The notes under the pieces: model-generated
What the model saw: only the letters and a program-made list of their open reading frames with translations
What the model was told of the DNA's origin: nothing
Database searches by the model: none
Source: JAZDEY01 sp043808325 [NCBI: Candidatus Eiseniibacteriota bacterium]
GTDB lineage: Bacteria > Arandabacterota > Arandabacteria > Arandabacterales
Length of the DNA stretch: 19,827 nucleotides
NCBI GenBank assembly: GCA_043808325.1
Contig: JAZDEY010000017.1
Coordinates: forward strand, 1 to 19,827
Reading direction: 5' to 3'
Translations under genes and position numbers: made by a program
Part shown: positions 1 through 8,200 of the stretch, in pieces
Layout of the letters: every line of letters starts with the position of its first letter
Position numbering within the stretch: position 1 is the first letter of the stretch

Positions 1-44
1 TTCACCTTTCCCTTGATTCTACGTCCTACCACTCCCATACTCAT
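1..44 (-). CDS. Start of an unidentified gene, cut by the left edge
   Basis: Only the first 14 codons are inside the window, reading MSMGVVGRRIKGKV. The start is supported by a good ribosome binding site (AAAGGAG, about 6 nt before the ATG at 44-42) and by a good promoter about 120 bp upstream (164-192), with no competing gene between. The peptide is basic and too short to assign to a family. The leader between promoter and start is about 110 nt. Confidence 0.5.
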   Translation of the reverse strand, partial: MSMGVVGRRIKGKV

Positions 45-163
45 CTTAGGCTCCTTTCCCTGGCCCTTGTGGCCGTTTGCCAACTCCACAATACCAGGTA
101 CTGGAGCCGTCTTAAATCTCAACTAACTTTGGCACACCCTCGTACAAGCCTTCGCAGCCTCCT

Positions 164-192
164 ACTATACGCCATTGGCTGATAGCAGTCAA
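164..192 (-). promoter_or_regulatory. Sigma70-type promoter for the left-edge gene
   Basis: On the minus strand TTGACT (187-192) is followed after exactly 17 bp by TATAGT (164-169). Each hexamer matches consensus at 5 of 6 positions. Transcription would start near 157 and run leftward into the partial gene at 44. Confidence 0.6.
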
Positions 193-277
193 GTGAAAGC
201 TACCACCCGCTCTGGCCACAGCGAATCTCGCGTGTAAAACAGAACCACCTGTATCACTACAACTGACATATCGCTCT

Positions 278-300
278 GTGTTTCACAACAACTGAAACAC
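278..300 (-). terminator. Stem-loop after the DUF1016-like gene, weak terminator candidate
   Basis: GTGTTTCA and TGAAACAC form a perfect 8-bp stem with a 7-nt loop, 20 bp beyond the stop codon of the gene ending at 320. There is no T-tract on either strand, so intrinsic termination is only a guess. Confidence 0.3.
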
Positions 301-319
301 TTGCGGGCCTGCCTGCGAG

Positions 320-895
320 TTACACGCTTTGTGCCTTTTTCCCCGCGGGCGTCCCCTCATAGACCTGAGCCTTGATCTGATTGAGCAGTACATCTCGGCT
401 CCAACCGAGCCGAGCAGATGCCCGCAGATAATAGATGCGGGCAGCAGGTTCCTTGACCCTGTTCAGTATCAGAAGGTGCTGCTCCCACGGGACTTCCGCC
501 AATAACCGTGGCATCTTCTTGTGGGACTCAGACGTGCCGACAGTTCGGCGCTGGGGCAATGGTCTTGAGCTCCCCGATTTGGCAACAGCCTGCTGCCAGA
601 ATCTAGGGGCGGAGTACTCCTCATAGAACTGCTTCATGCTACGCAAGTTCCGCGCGGAGTAGCCGATGTTTCCCGGGTCGGTGGATCGGAGATCCTCCGC
701 GAGCATTTCGATGATCGACTCGCCCTGCCCCACGGTCTGCTGCCGCTCCAAGATACTTCGTCCGATGTCCCAATAGTGCAAGATCAACTGCCTGTTCACT
801 GATCGGGCGGCCGCAAGACGTGCGCTCGCAATGCGCTGCTCCAGCTCCGCTAAGAACCGACCGTATTCAACCTGATTCGGAGGCACGCGATCCAT
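320..895 (-). CDS. DUF1016 N-terminal-domain protein without its nuclease domain
   Basis: A 191-aa protein resembling the N-terminal DUF1016 domain of YhcG-like PDDEXK nucleases. Family-like segments are YWDIGR (residues 41-46), GYSARNLRSMKQFY (78-91), the W..HLLILNRVK stretch (137-148) and GWSRDVLLNQI (164-174). Full-length relatives carry a C-terminal PD-(D/E)XK nuclease domain. Here the protein stops just after the KKA segment where that domain would begin, so it is either a truncated gene or a stand-alone N domain. The start at 895 is chosen because AAGGAGG lies 8 nt upstream; the frame stays open to 1012 but without a better site. It is preceded by repeat element copy A and has a shorter paralogue at 2373-2696. 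If expressed it could bind DNA or a partner, but it should not cut DNA alone. Confidence 0.6.
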   Translation of the reverse strand: MDRVPPNQVEYGRFLAELEQRIASARLAAARSVNRQLILHYWDIGRSILERQQTVGQGESIIEMLAEDLRSTDPGNIGYSARNLRSMKQFYEEYSAPRFWQQAVAKSGSSRPLPQRRTVGTSESHKKMPRLLAEVPWEQHLLILNRVKEPAARIYYLRASARLGWSRDVLLNQIKAQVYEGTPAGKKAQSV

Positions 896-934
896 CGTCG
901 AATCCTCCTTCCGCGTCTCGAGAATCCACCCCCG

Positions 935-1088
935 CCGACAATGATAGGCAATGCCGACGAGAACGGAATCCCAATCAGTTGCTGGAGGTCGTACGCCTTG
1001 TAGCAGCCCCACAAAACATAAACCCTCCAGGGAGGAGCCTAGAGGGTCTTACGGGTGGAGTCTTGCACGAGCTGGGAGGGGCTGTCAA
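935..1088 (-). repeat. Repeated leader-like element, copy A
   Basis: First of three same-strand copies (others at 2735-2886 and 3522-3677). The central 60 bp (961-1020) match copy B at 59 of 60 positions. On the minus strand it opens with TTGACA (1083-1088), though no convincing -10 follows, then has conserved segments that pair in two exclusive ways: ACCCTC (1042-1047) with GAGGGT (1022-1027), or CTGGAGG (1024-1030) with CCTCCAG (982-988). It ends about 40 bp before the ATG of the DUF1016-like gene at 895. It could be an untranslated regulatory leader or a small dispersed repeat. Confidence 0.75.
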
Positions 1089-1108
1089 GAAAGATCTTGG
1101 GTCTCACC

Positions 1109-1764
1109 TCACCGCCATGGTCCTGCAGGCTGCCAGGTCAGATGTGCTGCAGCGCCAGAGGTTAAGCCTTCGAGAACGGGCACGATGAAGGCTCTGAGGG
1201 CTTCTCCCACGGATGCGAAGTCGCCAGGGGCTTCAGCAAGCCCGCTCCTGAGGACAAAGGCACGCCACTGCTCAATCCGCACCGCATCCTCGAAGAAGAC
1301 TGGTGCTAAGCACGATGGCGTCGACATAGGCACCGGCGTTCGCCGTCGGCTGAACGTTGAAGCAATAGCGGATCCGAGCACCCGGCTGTCAAACTCGAAG
1401 TTCTGGGAACACACAAGCATGTCGTAGAAATCTTTCAAACGACCAGGAAGCAAAGACCGTCTTCGGCTACTGCCAGAGCGCAGATCTCCCTGAAACACTT
1501 TCCGATGGATTCCGCGCTGCCTCGGCCATAACCTAACAAATCAAGGTCTCTCGTGGCTCGATAACCTGCGATGCCCCAGAGAGCAAACAACCTTGCGCCC
1601 TTGAGCACGAACCGATCCCGATAGGCCGACTGCCCTATCCGGTAGAGGAGCCGTTCAGTGGCATAGCGCTGGAGCACAAACTGGAAGTCCTCTCCACGCT
1701 CCCGAGAGAGAGTCTCAAGCCGTGCTCTAACGGACGCCGGCAGATTCCGCGGCTTCTTGCTCAC
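1109..1764 (-). pseudogene. Broken AbiEii-type toxin gene (nucleotidyltransferase)
   Basis: The first frame begins with GTG at 1764, overlapping the antitoxin stop by 4 nt (GTGA). It gives the AbiEii-like N-terminal half, with FVLKGARLFALWG (about residues 52-64) and the nucleotidyltransferase acidic motif TRDLDLL (71-77). It stops at 1435. The family C-terminal part (RLKDFYDM onward, to about RAFIVPVLEGL) continues in a different frame between about 1441 and 1109. From memory of the family, roughly 90 residues are missing between the halves, so this is an out-of-frame internal deletion with its junction near 1441-1449, not a simple frameshift. The toxin should be inactive. Type IV toxins of this group are thought to transfer nucleotides to tRNA or another target. 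Confidence 0.75.
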
Positions 1765-2372
1765 GAGGCAATGGCCTGAAGATAGGGCAGGATGATGGTT
1801 TTCATGCGAGATACCTCGGCAGCTCGCACTATTTCGTCGGGGGTGGCCCGATTGGTATTGAGTACATCGCGCAGCGCTTCCAGAGCGACATCGAGCCCGA
1901 TCTTACGGCGATAACGAAAGCAATCCACAACTGTGCGTGCCGGGGATGTCACAGAGACCTCAACACCAAGAACCCGCTGGGTCACAACTGCGTACTTGAG
2001 CATACGGCCTGAGAAGCGCACAAGTCGGACCGGAAGGCCATCGGTTTTGGGTTTGCGTGCCTTGCGGTCGATTGCGATCCACACTTCCCTCGGGGCCTGG
2101 GTCCCGATGCCGTGCATATGCAGGGCGGTCAGGAGGCAAACGACCGCCCCAGGGACGCGCTTGGAGACCATCGCGATCGTCTGGTATTCGCTTACCTGCG
2201 CGGATCGGCGGCGATAGAGGCCGCGCGCGATCCTTTCCACCTCGCCCGAGCCGACCATCCTGCACAGACTACTTCTTGAGATACCCAGAGATGCCAGATC
2301 CCGGGCTCTGAACAGATCGGGAAGCCTCAGCTCGTGTCCTGACTGCCTTGTCCGTCTGCTTCGGGTCATCAT
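1761..2372 (-). CDS. abiEi: AbiEi-family antitoxin and autorepressor
   Basis: A 203-aa protein with an N-terminal winged-helix region (about residues 15-55, including ISRSSLCRMV and RGLYRR) and the AbiEi-typical LTALHMHGIGT (81-91). AbiEi proteins neutralise AbiEii toxins and repress their own operon by binding inverted repeats. The start is one of two adjacent ATGs (2372 or 2369). There is no Shine-Dalgarno site, and the predicted -10 is only 8 bp upstream, so the message may be leaderless. The frame is open upstream into the truncated DUF1016 gene (to 2696), so a fusion protein of about 311 aa is also possible. Its toxin partner is broken, leaving an orphan antitoxin. Confidence 0.75.
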   Translation of the reverse strand: MMTRSRRTRQSGHELRLPDLFRARDLASLGISRSSLCRMVGSGEVERIARGLYRRRSAQVSEYQTIAMVSKRVPGAVVCLLTALHMHGIGTQAPREVWIAIDRKARKPKTDGLPVRLVRFSGRMLKYAVVTQRVLGVEVSVTSPARTVVDCFRYRRKIGLDVALEALRDVLNTNRATPDEIVRAAEVSRMKTIILPYLQAIAS

Positions 2373-2696
2373 TTGAGTCGAATGTACAATATGTCGGCAG
2401 TTAATGTCAAGTGCCGACATTTCGTACCACGGGGCCGGGCGCCGCAGAACCTCGACAGGTGAGCCAGAGAATCGCCGCATACCATTGGCTGGTAATGCCT
2501 TCCGTAATTCTGCAACAGCCTGCTGCAGAATTGGCCCGCGACCATAGGCCCCATAGAAGCGGCGCATGTCCCAATGGAGCAGGATCAACTCCCGGTTCAC
2601 CGACCGTGAGGCCACGATCCGGGCCGTGCATATGCGGTGCTTGAGCTCCGCGAGGAACCGACCGTATTCAACCTGATTCGGAGGCACGCGATCCAT
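2373..2696 (-). pseudogene. Internally deleted DUF1016-type gene fused in frame to abiEi
   Basis: It starts like the gene at 895 (MDRVPPNQVEYGRFLAEL, same AAGGAGG site 8 nt upstream). After LILLHWDM it jumps to RRFYGAYGRGPILQQAVAEL, which aligns with the KQFYEEYSAPRFWQQAVAK region of the other copy, so about 43 residues are missing. Similarity ends near 2490, and the frame continues without a stop through the abiEi promoter region into abiEi. It is a decayed paralogue; any product would be a DUF1016 stub on the antitoxin. Confidence 0.65.
2381..2420 (-). promoter_or_regulatory. abiEi promoter with overlapping inverted-repeat operator
   Basis: ATGTCGGCA (2391-2399) and TGCCGACAT (2412-2420) form a perfect 9-bp inverted repeat with a 12-bp spacer. 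A consensus TTGACA (minus strand, 2405-2410) sits in the spacer, and TACATT (2381-2386, 18 bp away, 4 of 6 matches) is a possible -10. A protein on the repeat would cover the -35. AbiEi proteins are known to autorepress through inverted repeats, so self-binding is the natural inference. Confidence 0.6.
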
Positions 2697-2734
2697 CGTC
2701 GAATCCTCCTTCCGCGTCTGGAGATCCCCACCCG

Positions 2735-2886
2735 CCGGCAATGCTAGGCAATGCCGACGAGAACGGAATCCCAATCAGTTGCTGGAGGTCGTACGCCTTG
2801 TAGCAGCCCCACAAAACATGAACCCTCCAGGGAGGACCTAGAGGGTCTTACAACTGGAGTGTTGCACTAGGAGCGGAGGCTGTCAA
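2735..2886 (-). repeat. Repeated leader-like element, copy B
   Basis: Nearly identical to copy A in its core. Pairing segments are at 2841-2846 with 2822-2827, or 2824-2830 with 2782-2788. TTGACA is at 2881-2886 (minus strand). It precedes the truncated DUF1016 gene at 2696, at the same distance as copy A from its gene. The leader is more conserved between A and B than the coding DNA it precedes. Bases 2887-3015 show no gene. Confidence 0.75.
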
Positions 2887-3015
2887 GGCGAATGTGGCAT
2901 CCATCCGCCCCTTGACCAGAACGGGCCATCACTCTTCAGCGGGCTTTGAGACCATCCTCCCGCTCGGCAGTCGCATGGGATCGGGTAAGCGTGGCGTCGG
3001 CCCCGATTGCTATAG

Positions 3016-3043
3016 AAAACCCTCTGGGTCGCAACCCAGAGGG
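3016..3043 (-). terminator. Strong intrinsic terminator for the 52-aa gene
   Basis: On the minus strand CCCTCTGGGT and ACCCAGAGGG form a perfect 10-bp stem (3020-3043) with a 4-nt loop, followed by TTTTC. It lies 84 bp beyond the stop codon at 3127 and supports that small gene as a real transcription unit. Confidence 0.75.
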
Positions 3044-3126
3044 GGCCACACAGGTTCAGTAAACCCGTATGGGGACGACTAAGAGTAGTATCGGGCGAAT
3101 CTCAGCGCTAGAGTTGTTACAGAGAT

Positions 3127-3285
3127 CTACGATTCCTTCTTAGTTTGGGGCCTGGATTCGCTTATCTGCTTGAGAATCTCTGCCAGAGGCAAAGCCTTCT
3201 CTGGCTTGGATGGAATGGAGGTTATCTTGACGGAATGTAGGTCCTCCCGCGCTTGCTGCTTACAGGCTACGGATTTCCGGCGCAT
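3127..3285 (-). CDS. Small basic protein, 52 aa, unknown function
   Basis: An ATG at 3285 follows an excellent ribosome binding site (GGAAGGAGGA, 3291-3300). The 52-residue product begins MRRKSVACKQ and ends KKES. It is rich in lysine, arginine and glutamate, with no signal peptide or membrane segment. The middle (ITSIPSKPEKALPLAEILKQ, residues 21-40) could be a short helix after a proline-rich turn. A promoter with a perfect TATAAT lies just upstream (3317-3345) and a strong terminator follows (3016-3043), so it is a complete single-gene unit. No family is recognised. Small orphan proteins beside defence genes can be antitoxins or inhibitors, but nothing here shows that. Confidence 0.6.
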   Translation of the reverse strand: MRRKSVACKQQAREDLHSVKITSIPSKPEKALPLAEILKQISESRPQTKKES

Positions 3286-3316
3286 GGCTTTCCTCCTTCC
3301 TTACTTGTAGTGTAAC

Positions 3317-3345
3317 ATTATAGTACATAAGAACACAACTGAGAA
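3317..3345 (-). promoter_or_regulatory. Promoter of the 52-aa gene
   Basis: On the minus strand TTCTCA (3340-3345, 4 of 6) is followed after 17 bp by a perfect TATAAT (3317-3322). Transcription would start near 3310, leaving a short leader of about 25 nt that contains the ribosome binding site. It overlaps the end of the GAF remnant. Confidence 0.55.
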
Positions 3346-3605
3346 AATCTCCACATCTGGCTCTCCAGGTGTTCCCGAAAGTCATTGTTCTGAACAAGAA
3401 CCTCAGAACCCGCGGCCATTGAGTCGAAGTTAACGACACCGATGATCTTGTCCGTATCGAAGTCGCCAGTTACAGAATCACGCAGCTTGAATATCGGGCA
3501 CGTCATGGTCTTGCGGGTCATCCCCGTGGCAGTGCTGAGCAATGCCCCCGAGGACGGAATCCCAATCAGTTGCTGGAGATCGTACGTCCTGTAGCAGCCC
3601 CACAA
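3318..3605 (-). pseudogene. Remnant of a GAF-like domain protein joined to repeat copy C
   Basis: The frame runs from inside repeat copy C to a TAA at 3318. The part outside the repeat (from about MTCPIFKL, near 3506) reads CPIFKLRD, then KIIGVVNFDS, then a C-terminal helix. This is the usual end of a GAF sensory domain, where a hydrophobic strand and V(L/N)xxDS precede the last helix. The N-terminal two thirds of such a domain are absent, and the only starts are weak (TTG at 3605 or internal ATGs) without a ribosome binding site. I read it as a broken gene whose 5' part was replaced by the repeat. An unrecognised small intact gene is less likely. Confidence 0.45.
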
Positions 3606-3677
3606 AACATAAACCCTCCAGCGAGGACATAGAGGGTCTTACAGGTGGAGGATCACACAGGGTGCGGTGGTTGTCAA
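3522..3677 (-). repeat. Repeated leader-like element, copy C
   Basis: Third copy, matching the 60-bp core of A at 56 of 60 positions. The outer pairing ACCCTC/GAGGGT (3632-3637 with 3613-3618) is kept exactly. The alternative pairing (3615-3621 with 3573-3579) is kept through one G-U pair. TTGACA lies at 3672-3677 (minus strand). Downstream is not a DUF1016 gene but the GAF remnant, so the element is not tied to one gene family. Confidence 0.7.
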
Positions 3678-3727
3678 GGCGGAGATTGTCAGAGCGGATG
3701 GCGTGGGCTTTGACCTGTCGCAGAGTG

Positions 3728-4438
3728 CTACTTCAACCGATCAAGAATCGCTCTACGAATGTGATCCGGGCGGCTGACATTGACCTTGTTCCAGTGCAAC
3801 CCATCAAAGATCTCGCACTTGCCCCGCATTCGCGCCTGATCTCGTCCTGTTCTGATCAGAATGGGCAGGATCTTCACCTTGTCAGCACCCGTCGACTCTT
3901 GCTCAGCAAAGGCGCTCTTGAAGATTCGCCCAATCTTCTCTTCCGTCCTCTGGCGACGTCGAGTGCCCGTACGAGCGACAGCCGTGTCCCGGTAGAAGTG
4001 GAGGATATATCCGGTGTCCTTGACCTTGCGCCCCAGCTTCGCGAGGTCATTCTTCAAATGAGCGGCGGTGTCAGCGGTTTTCTCAGTCCCGAGTTCCAAT
4101 GCAAAGACAGGGTCGAGGTAGTCGCTACCGATCATCAGATTCGGGCTGTCAATCCTCTTCACGTCATCCGGCGAGAAAACCACCACATCTATTCGAGTGG
4201 CCCCGCCCCCACCGTATTCCCTGTGGATCAATGCCGTGGTGTAGCGGCCCTTCGAACCCTGACCCCGCCGGACAGATGTCCGATACTGATCCCGGAGACA
4301 TTCGACTTTCTTCAGTTCCTCGACCAGGAGCTGCTGGCAGTCCGCCTCGGAGAAATATGTCAGAGGTTCTTGGATAATCTTCAGACAGAACTCTGCAATG
4401 GCCTTTTCTACCTCTGCTTTCTGTGGCCCGCCTGGCAT
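3728..4438 (-). CDS. Putative PD-(D/E)XK-like nuclease at the end of the R-M operon
   Basis: A 236-aa protein of no named family that I recognise. The centre reads like a PD-(D/E)XK core: HREY (72-75), then RIDVVVF with D84, then FALELGTEK with E115 and K120 on the next strand. Helices with charged residues follow, and a C-terminal part ends SRPDHIRRAILDRL. The motif is EXG...K rather than textbook EXK, so activity is uncertain. The start at 4438 is chosen because AGGAGG (4448-4453) lies 9 nt upstream; earlier ATGs in the open frame (4552, 4480) overlap the previous gene and have no such site. It begins 16 bp after the DUF6308-like gene and is last in the hsd run. It may be an additional effector nuclease or a damaged endonuclease subunit. 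Confidence 0.6.
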   Translation of the reverse strand: MPGGPQKAEVEKAIAEFCLKIIQEPLTYFSEADCQQLLVEELKKVECLRDQYRTSVRRGQGSKGRYTTALIHREYGGGGATRIDVVVFSPDDVKRIDSPNLMIGSDYLDPVFALELGTEKTADTAAHLKNDLAKLGRKVKDTGYILHFYRDTAVARTGTRRRQRTEEKIGRIFKSAFAEQESTGADKVKILPILIRTGRDQARMRGKCEIFDGLHWNKVNVSRPDHIRRAILDRLK

Positions 4439-4454
4439 CCCGTTCAGCCTCCTC

Positions 4455-5192
4455 TCACGGAGCGTCCGTAAGATCACCATTGTCCGATGCCCGCCTAGTG
4501 GTCGGGGTACTTGGGCGGGGCCGCCGTTTCCCAGCAGTCTCGGGCGTACCATAGATGGCTCTCGGATCCTCCCTCACATCCCACTTCTCTGTAGACCATA
4601 TCAGGATGTCGTACAGTCTTACATTCTCAAACAGGATCGGGAGGTCTGACAGACTCCGCTGAAGGGCGCTGAACGCTGCGCGATTGGTTGCAAGATCCGC
4701 CCGGATCATATCAATGGCATCGCATGCTATGTCGATCAGTCGTTCCTTCTGAGCGACGTTAGCCGTATCAATCCCCACCAGGAACCTGACTACGAAGGCA
4801 TCGAGTATCGGTATGAGCTTCGGCCTCTTGAGATGAAGGACCTTGGTGGCAACAGCGATCCGGACGCCATCCAGCGAGCAGGCATCTGATAGAAGTGCTC
4901 GCAGATTGCCACGGCGGGACGTCCACTCATCGTCGGGGATTTCTCCCAGATCCTTATTCTGGATTGACCTGAGGCGTTCCCTGATGCTCTCAGAGAGCAT
5001 CATCCGTTGACCAGTCGCGCCAGAAATCCGCGCGAAGATCCGGTTCGCTGCAATGATGGTGTCACGGGTTATCGTATCGGATATGTCATGCCGATCGTCG
5101 TAGCCGGAGTAAACTTCCACATTGCAGTAGTCCCGTATTCTTGCTTCCGGGTCGCCTATTTCCCATCCGTTAGAGAGCTTGATTTCAAGCAT
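4455..5192 (-). CDS. DUF6308-like protein following hsdR
   Basis: A 245-aa soluble protein. The segment KVLHLKRPKLIPILD (residues 117-131) followed by a hydrophobic helix resembles what I remember of DUF6308 proteins, an uncharacterised family; this is recognition by eye only. No signal peptide or membrane segment is present, and the last 30 residues are a basic, low-complexity tail. The KVLHLKRPKLIPILD pattern recalls the helix-hairpin-helix region of DNA glycosylase-like folds, but that is speculative. The start has AAGGTG about 8-9 nt upstream, 24 bp after the hsdR stop, so co-transcription with hsdR is likely. The next gene follows after 16 bp, which suggests the two work together. Confidence 0.6.
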   Translation of the reverse strand: MLEIKLSNGWEIGDPEARIRDYCNVEVYSGYDDRHDISDTITRDTIIAANRIFARISGATGQRMMLSESIRERLRSIQNKDLGEIPDDEWTSRRGNLRALLSDACSLDGVRIAVATKVLHLKRPKLIPILDAFVVRFLVGIDTANVAQKERLIDIACDAIDMIRADLATNRAAFSALQRSLSDLPILFENVRLYDILIWSTEKWDVREDPRAIYGTPETAGKRRPRPSTPTTRRASDNGDLTDAP

Positions 5193-5216
5193 CTACCGAC
5201 CCACCTTCCTGTACCC

Positions 5217-8200
5217 TCAAGCGGTTGCCCATTCCTCTGATAATACCTCGGCCTGTTCCAGGACGGTTTGGGTCGCTTTAGCTTCCTTGTCAGGTGGATA
5301 GCCGTACTTCCGCAGGACACGCTTCACCAGCACTCGAAGTTGAGCGCGCACGTTCTCCCGGACGGTCCAGTCGATAGTGACGTTAGCACGGACGGTGGTG
5401 ACCAGTTCCCGCGCAATGGTCCGCAGCGTCTCATCACCGAGCACCTTGACTGCGCTGTCGTTGGTCTCAAGCGCATCATAGAAGGCGACCTCGTCCTCCC
5501 TGAGACCCAGAGCCTCACCGCGTGCGCCCGCTTCGCGCATCTGCTTCGCGAGCTCAATGAGCTCCTCGATCACCTGCGCCGCTTCGATGGCACGGTTCTT
5601 ATAGCGCAAGAGCGCCTTCTCCAGCATTTCGGCGAAGGACCGTGCCTGCACCACGTTCTTGCGGCGCCTGGTGTTAATCTCGCCGGAGAGCAGCTTGCGC
5701 AACAATTCCACGGCCAGGTTGCGCTGTGGCATGCCCTTGACTTCGGCAAGGAATCCGTCGGATAGGATCGAGATATCAGGCTTCTTGAGACCCGCCGCTG
5801 CGAAGATGTCCACTACGCCTTCGGATGCGACCGCGCGCGAGACTATCTGGCGCACGGCCAGGTCGAGCTCCTCCTCGGTCTTCGCCTCCCCCTCAGCTCG
5901 TTTGGCGAGACTGGCCCGCACGGCCTGGAAGAAGCCGACATCGTCGCGTATTCGAAGCGCATCCTCATGGGGTACCGCAAGCGCAAAGGCCTGCGACAAT
6001 TGCTGAACAGCTCCGAGCAGGCGGTCCTTCCCATCCTCTTGCGCTAGGACGTGTTCCTGCGCCGGTGGCAACAAGCCTAATCTCTCGGCCGCGCTGCCCG
6101 TAATCCATCTCGACCAGTCAAACCTATGGAAGAGGCCGCAGCAGATCTCGTACTTCTCCAGCATTGCCGCGACCGCTTGCTTCTGATCCACAGCCGTCTT
6201 CCCAGTACCGCCACTCTCGGTATAGATGGCGAGTGCGGCCTTGAGCTCATGGGCAAGCCCCAGATAGTCCACGACCAGCCCGCCGGGCTTGTCGCGGAAA
6301 ACTCGGTTCACCCGAGCGATTGCCTGCATCAACCCGTGCCCGCGCATCGGCTTATCAACATACATCGTGTGGAGCGAGGGTGCATCGAAACCGGTGAGCC
6401 ACATATCGCGAACGAGCACCATCTTCAGCGGGTCGCCAGGGTTGCGAAAACGTTTAGCGAGCACCTCCCGGCGCGACTTGTTGCGGATGTGCGGTTGCCA
6501 GCCGAGGGGATCGGAGGCCGACCCGGTCATCACGACTTTGATCGAGCCTTCGTCGTCCCCATTGGCATCATGTGCAGGCCAGTCCGGCCGCAAGGCCACG
6601 ATCTCGCGGTACAGCTCCACGCAGATTCGCCGGCTCATGCAGACCACAAGGGCCTTGCCTTCCATCGCGTCCAACCGCTGCTCGAAGTGCTCGACAATGT
6701 CCTTTGCGACAAGCTTCAGGCGCTTCTCCGACCCCACAATGGCCTCAAGCTGGGCCCACCTGGTCTTGAGTTTCTCCTTGCGCTCGACTTCCTCACCTTC
6801 GGTCACTTCCTCGAACTCGGGATCGATCTTGGGACGCTCCCGCTCGTCCAGCTCGAGCTTGGCGAGGCGGCTCTCGTAATAGATTGGCACAGTCGCCTTG
6901 TCCTCGACCGCTCGCTGGATGTCATAGACACTAATGTAGTCGCCGAAGACGGCGCGAGTGTTCTTGTCGGTGAGTTCGATCGGGGTGCCGGTGAAACCGA
7001 TGAACGAGGCATTCGGTAGCGCGTCGCGCATATGGCGCGCGAAGCCGTCTATGAAGTCGTACTGGCTACGGTGGGCTTCGTCGGCGATGACGACGATATT
7101 GCGCCGCTGGGAAAGCACGGGATGGCGATCACCCTTCTCTTCGGGGAAGAACTTATGAATGGTGGTGAAGATCACTCCGCCCGCCTCAACCGAGAGTTTC
7201 TCGCGCAGGTCCGCTCGGCTTTCGGCTTGCACCGGAGGCTGGCGCAAGATGTCCTGACAACGGGAGAAGGTGCCGAAGAGCTGATCGTCCAGGTCATTGC
7301 GGTCGGTTAGAACAACAATGGTTGGGTTTTCCATCTTCGGTTCGCGGATGATGCGACCGGCATAGAAGGCCATGGTGAGACTCTTTCCCGACCCTTGCGT
7401 ATGCCAGACAACACCGATCCGCCGGTCACCCAGATTGCCCCCTCGGCGGCCGGCACCATATCCCGGAGTCGGCTCGGCTACAAGCAGCGCCTCCCGGAGC
7501 TTTGCTGCCCGAAGCGTTTCCACTACCGCAACATTCACCGCATGAACTTGGTGGTAGCCGGCCATCTTCTTCACGAGATTCGAGCTGCCATCATCCTCAA
7601 AGACTATGAAGTGCTGGACGAGATCCAGCAGCCGTCGCGTCTCGAAGACACCCTCGATCATCACCTCGAGCTCTGGCAAGTGGGGATTGGCCACTTCCTC
7701 ACCTGAGACGGTACGCCACGGCTTGAACCATTCGCGGCCGGCGGTCAGGGTCCCTATGCGGGCCTGGAGCCCGTCGGAGACCACCAGCAGGCAGTTGTAC
7801 GCAAAGAAGGCCGGCAGCTCCGATTTGTAGGTTTGAATCTGTTGGAAGGCTGACCAAATTGTGGCGTTCTCGTCTGCCGGGTTCTTAAGTTCGATCAGGG
7901 CAAGCGGCAGACCGTTGACGAAGAGCACGATGTCCGGGCGGCGGACATGCTTGTTCTCAGCGACAGTGAACTGGTTGATCGCCACCCAATCGTTGTTGCC
8001 CGGATCATCGAAGTCGACCACTTGGGCCTGAGCCCCTCGAATGGAGCCATCGGGCGTCCGGTACTCGACTGTTACTCCGTCCACGAGCATCCGGTGAATC
8101 GCGCGGTTCCGCACTTCGAGCGTTGGCCCCTCAGGCCGGGTGACCTTTCGGAAGGCGTCTTCGATGGCCTCCGCAGGGAGATTAGGGTTGAGGCAGGCAA

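Noticed and set aside
1083-1088. TTGACA at the outer end of each repeat copy as a standard promoter
   Set aside because: None of the three copies has a convincing -10 at 16-18 bp, so I keep it only as a conserved feature.
3542-4471. 309-aa plus-strand frame across repeat copy C and the PD-(D/E)XK-like gene
   Set aside because: It is opposite a gene with a clear ribosome binding site and operon position, and has no domain-like features of its own.
6126-7019. 297-aa open frame on the plus strand inside hsdR
   Set aside because: It is antisense to the conserved motor domain of HsdR and reads as a GC-rich shadow, without family motifs or a ribosome binding site.
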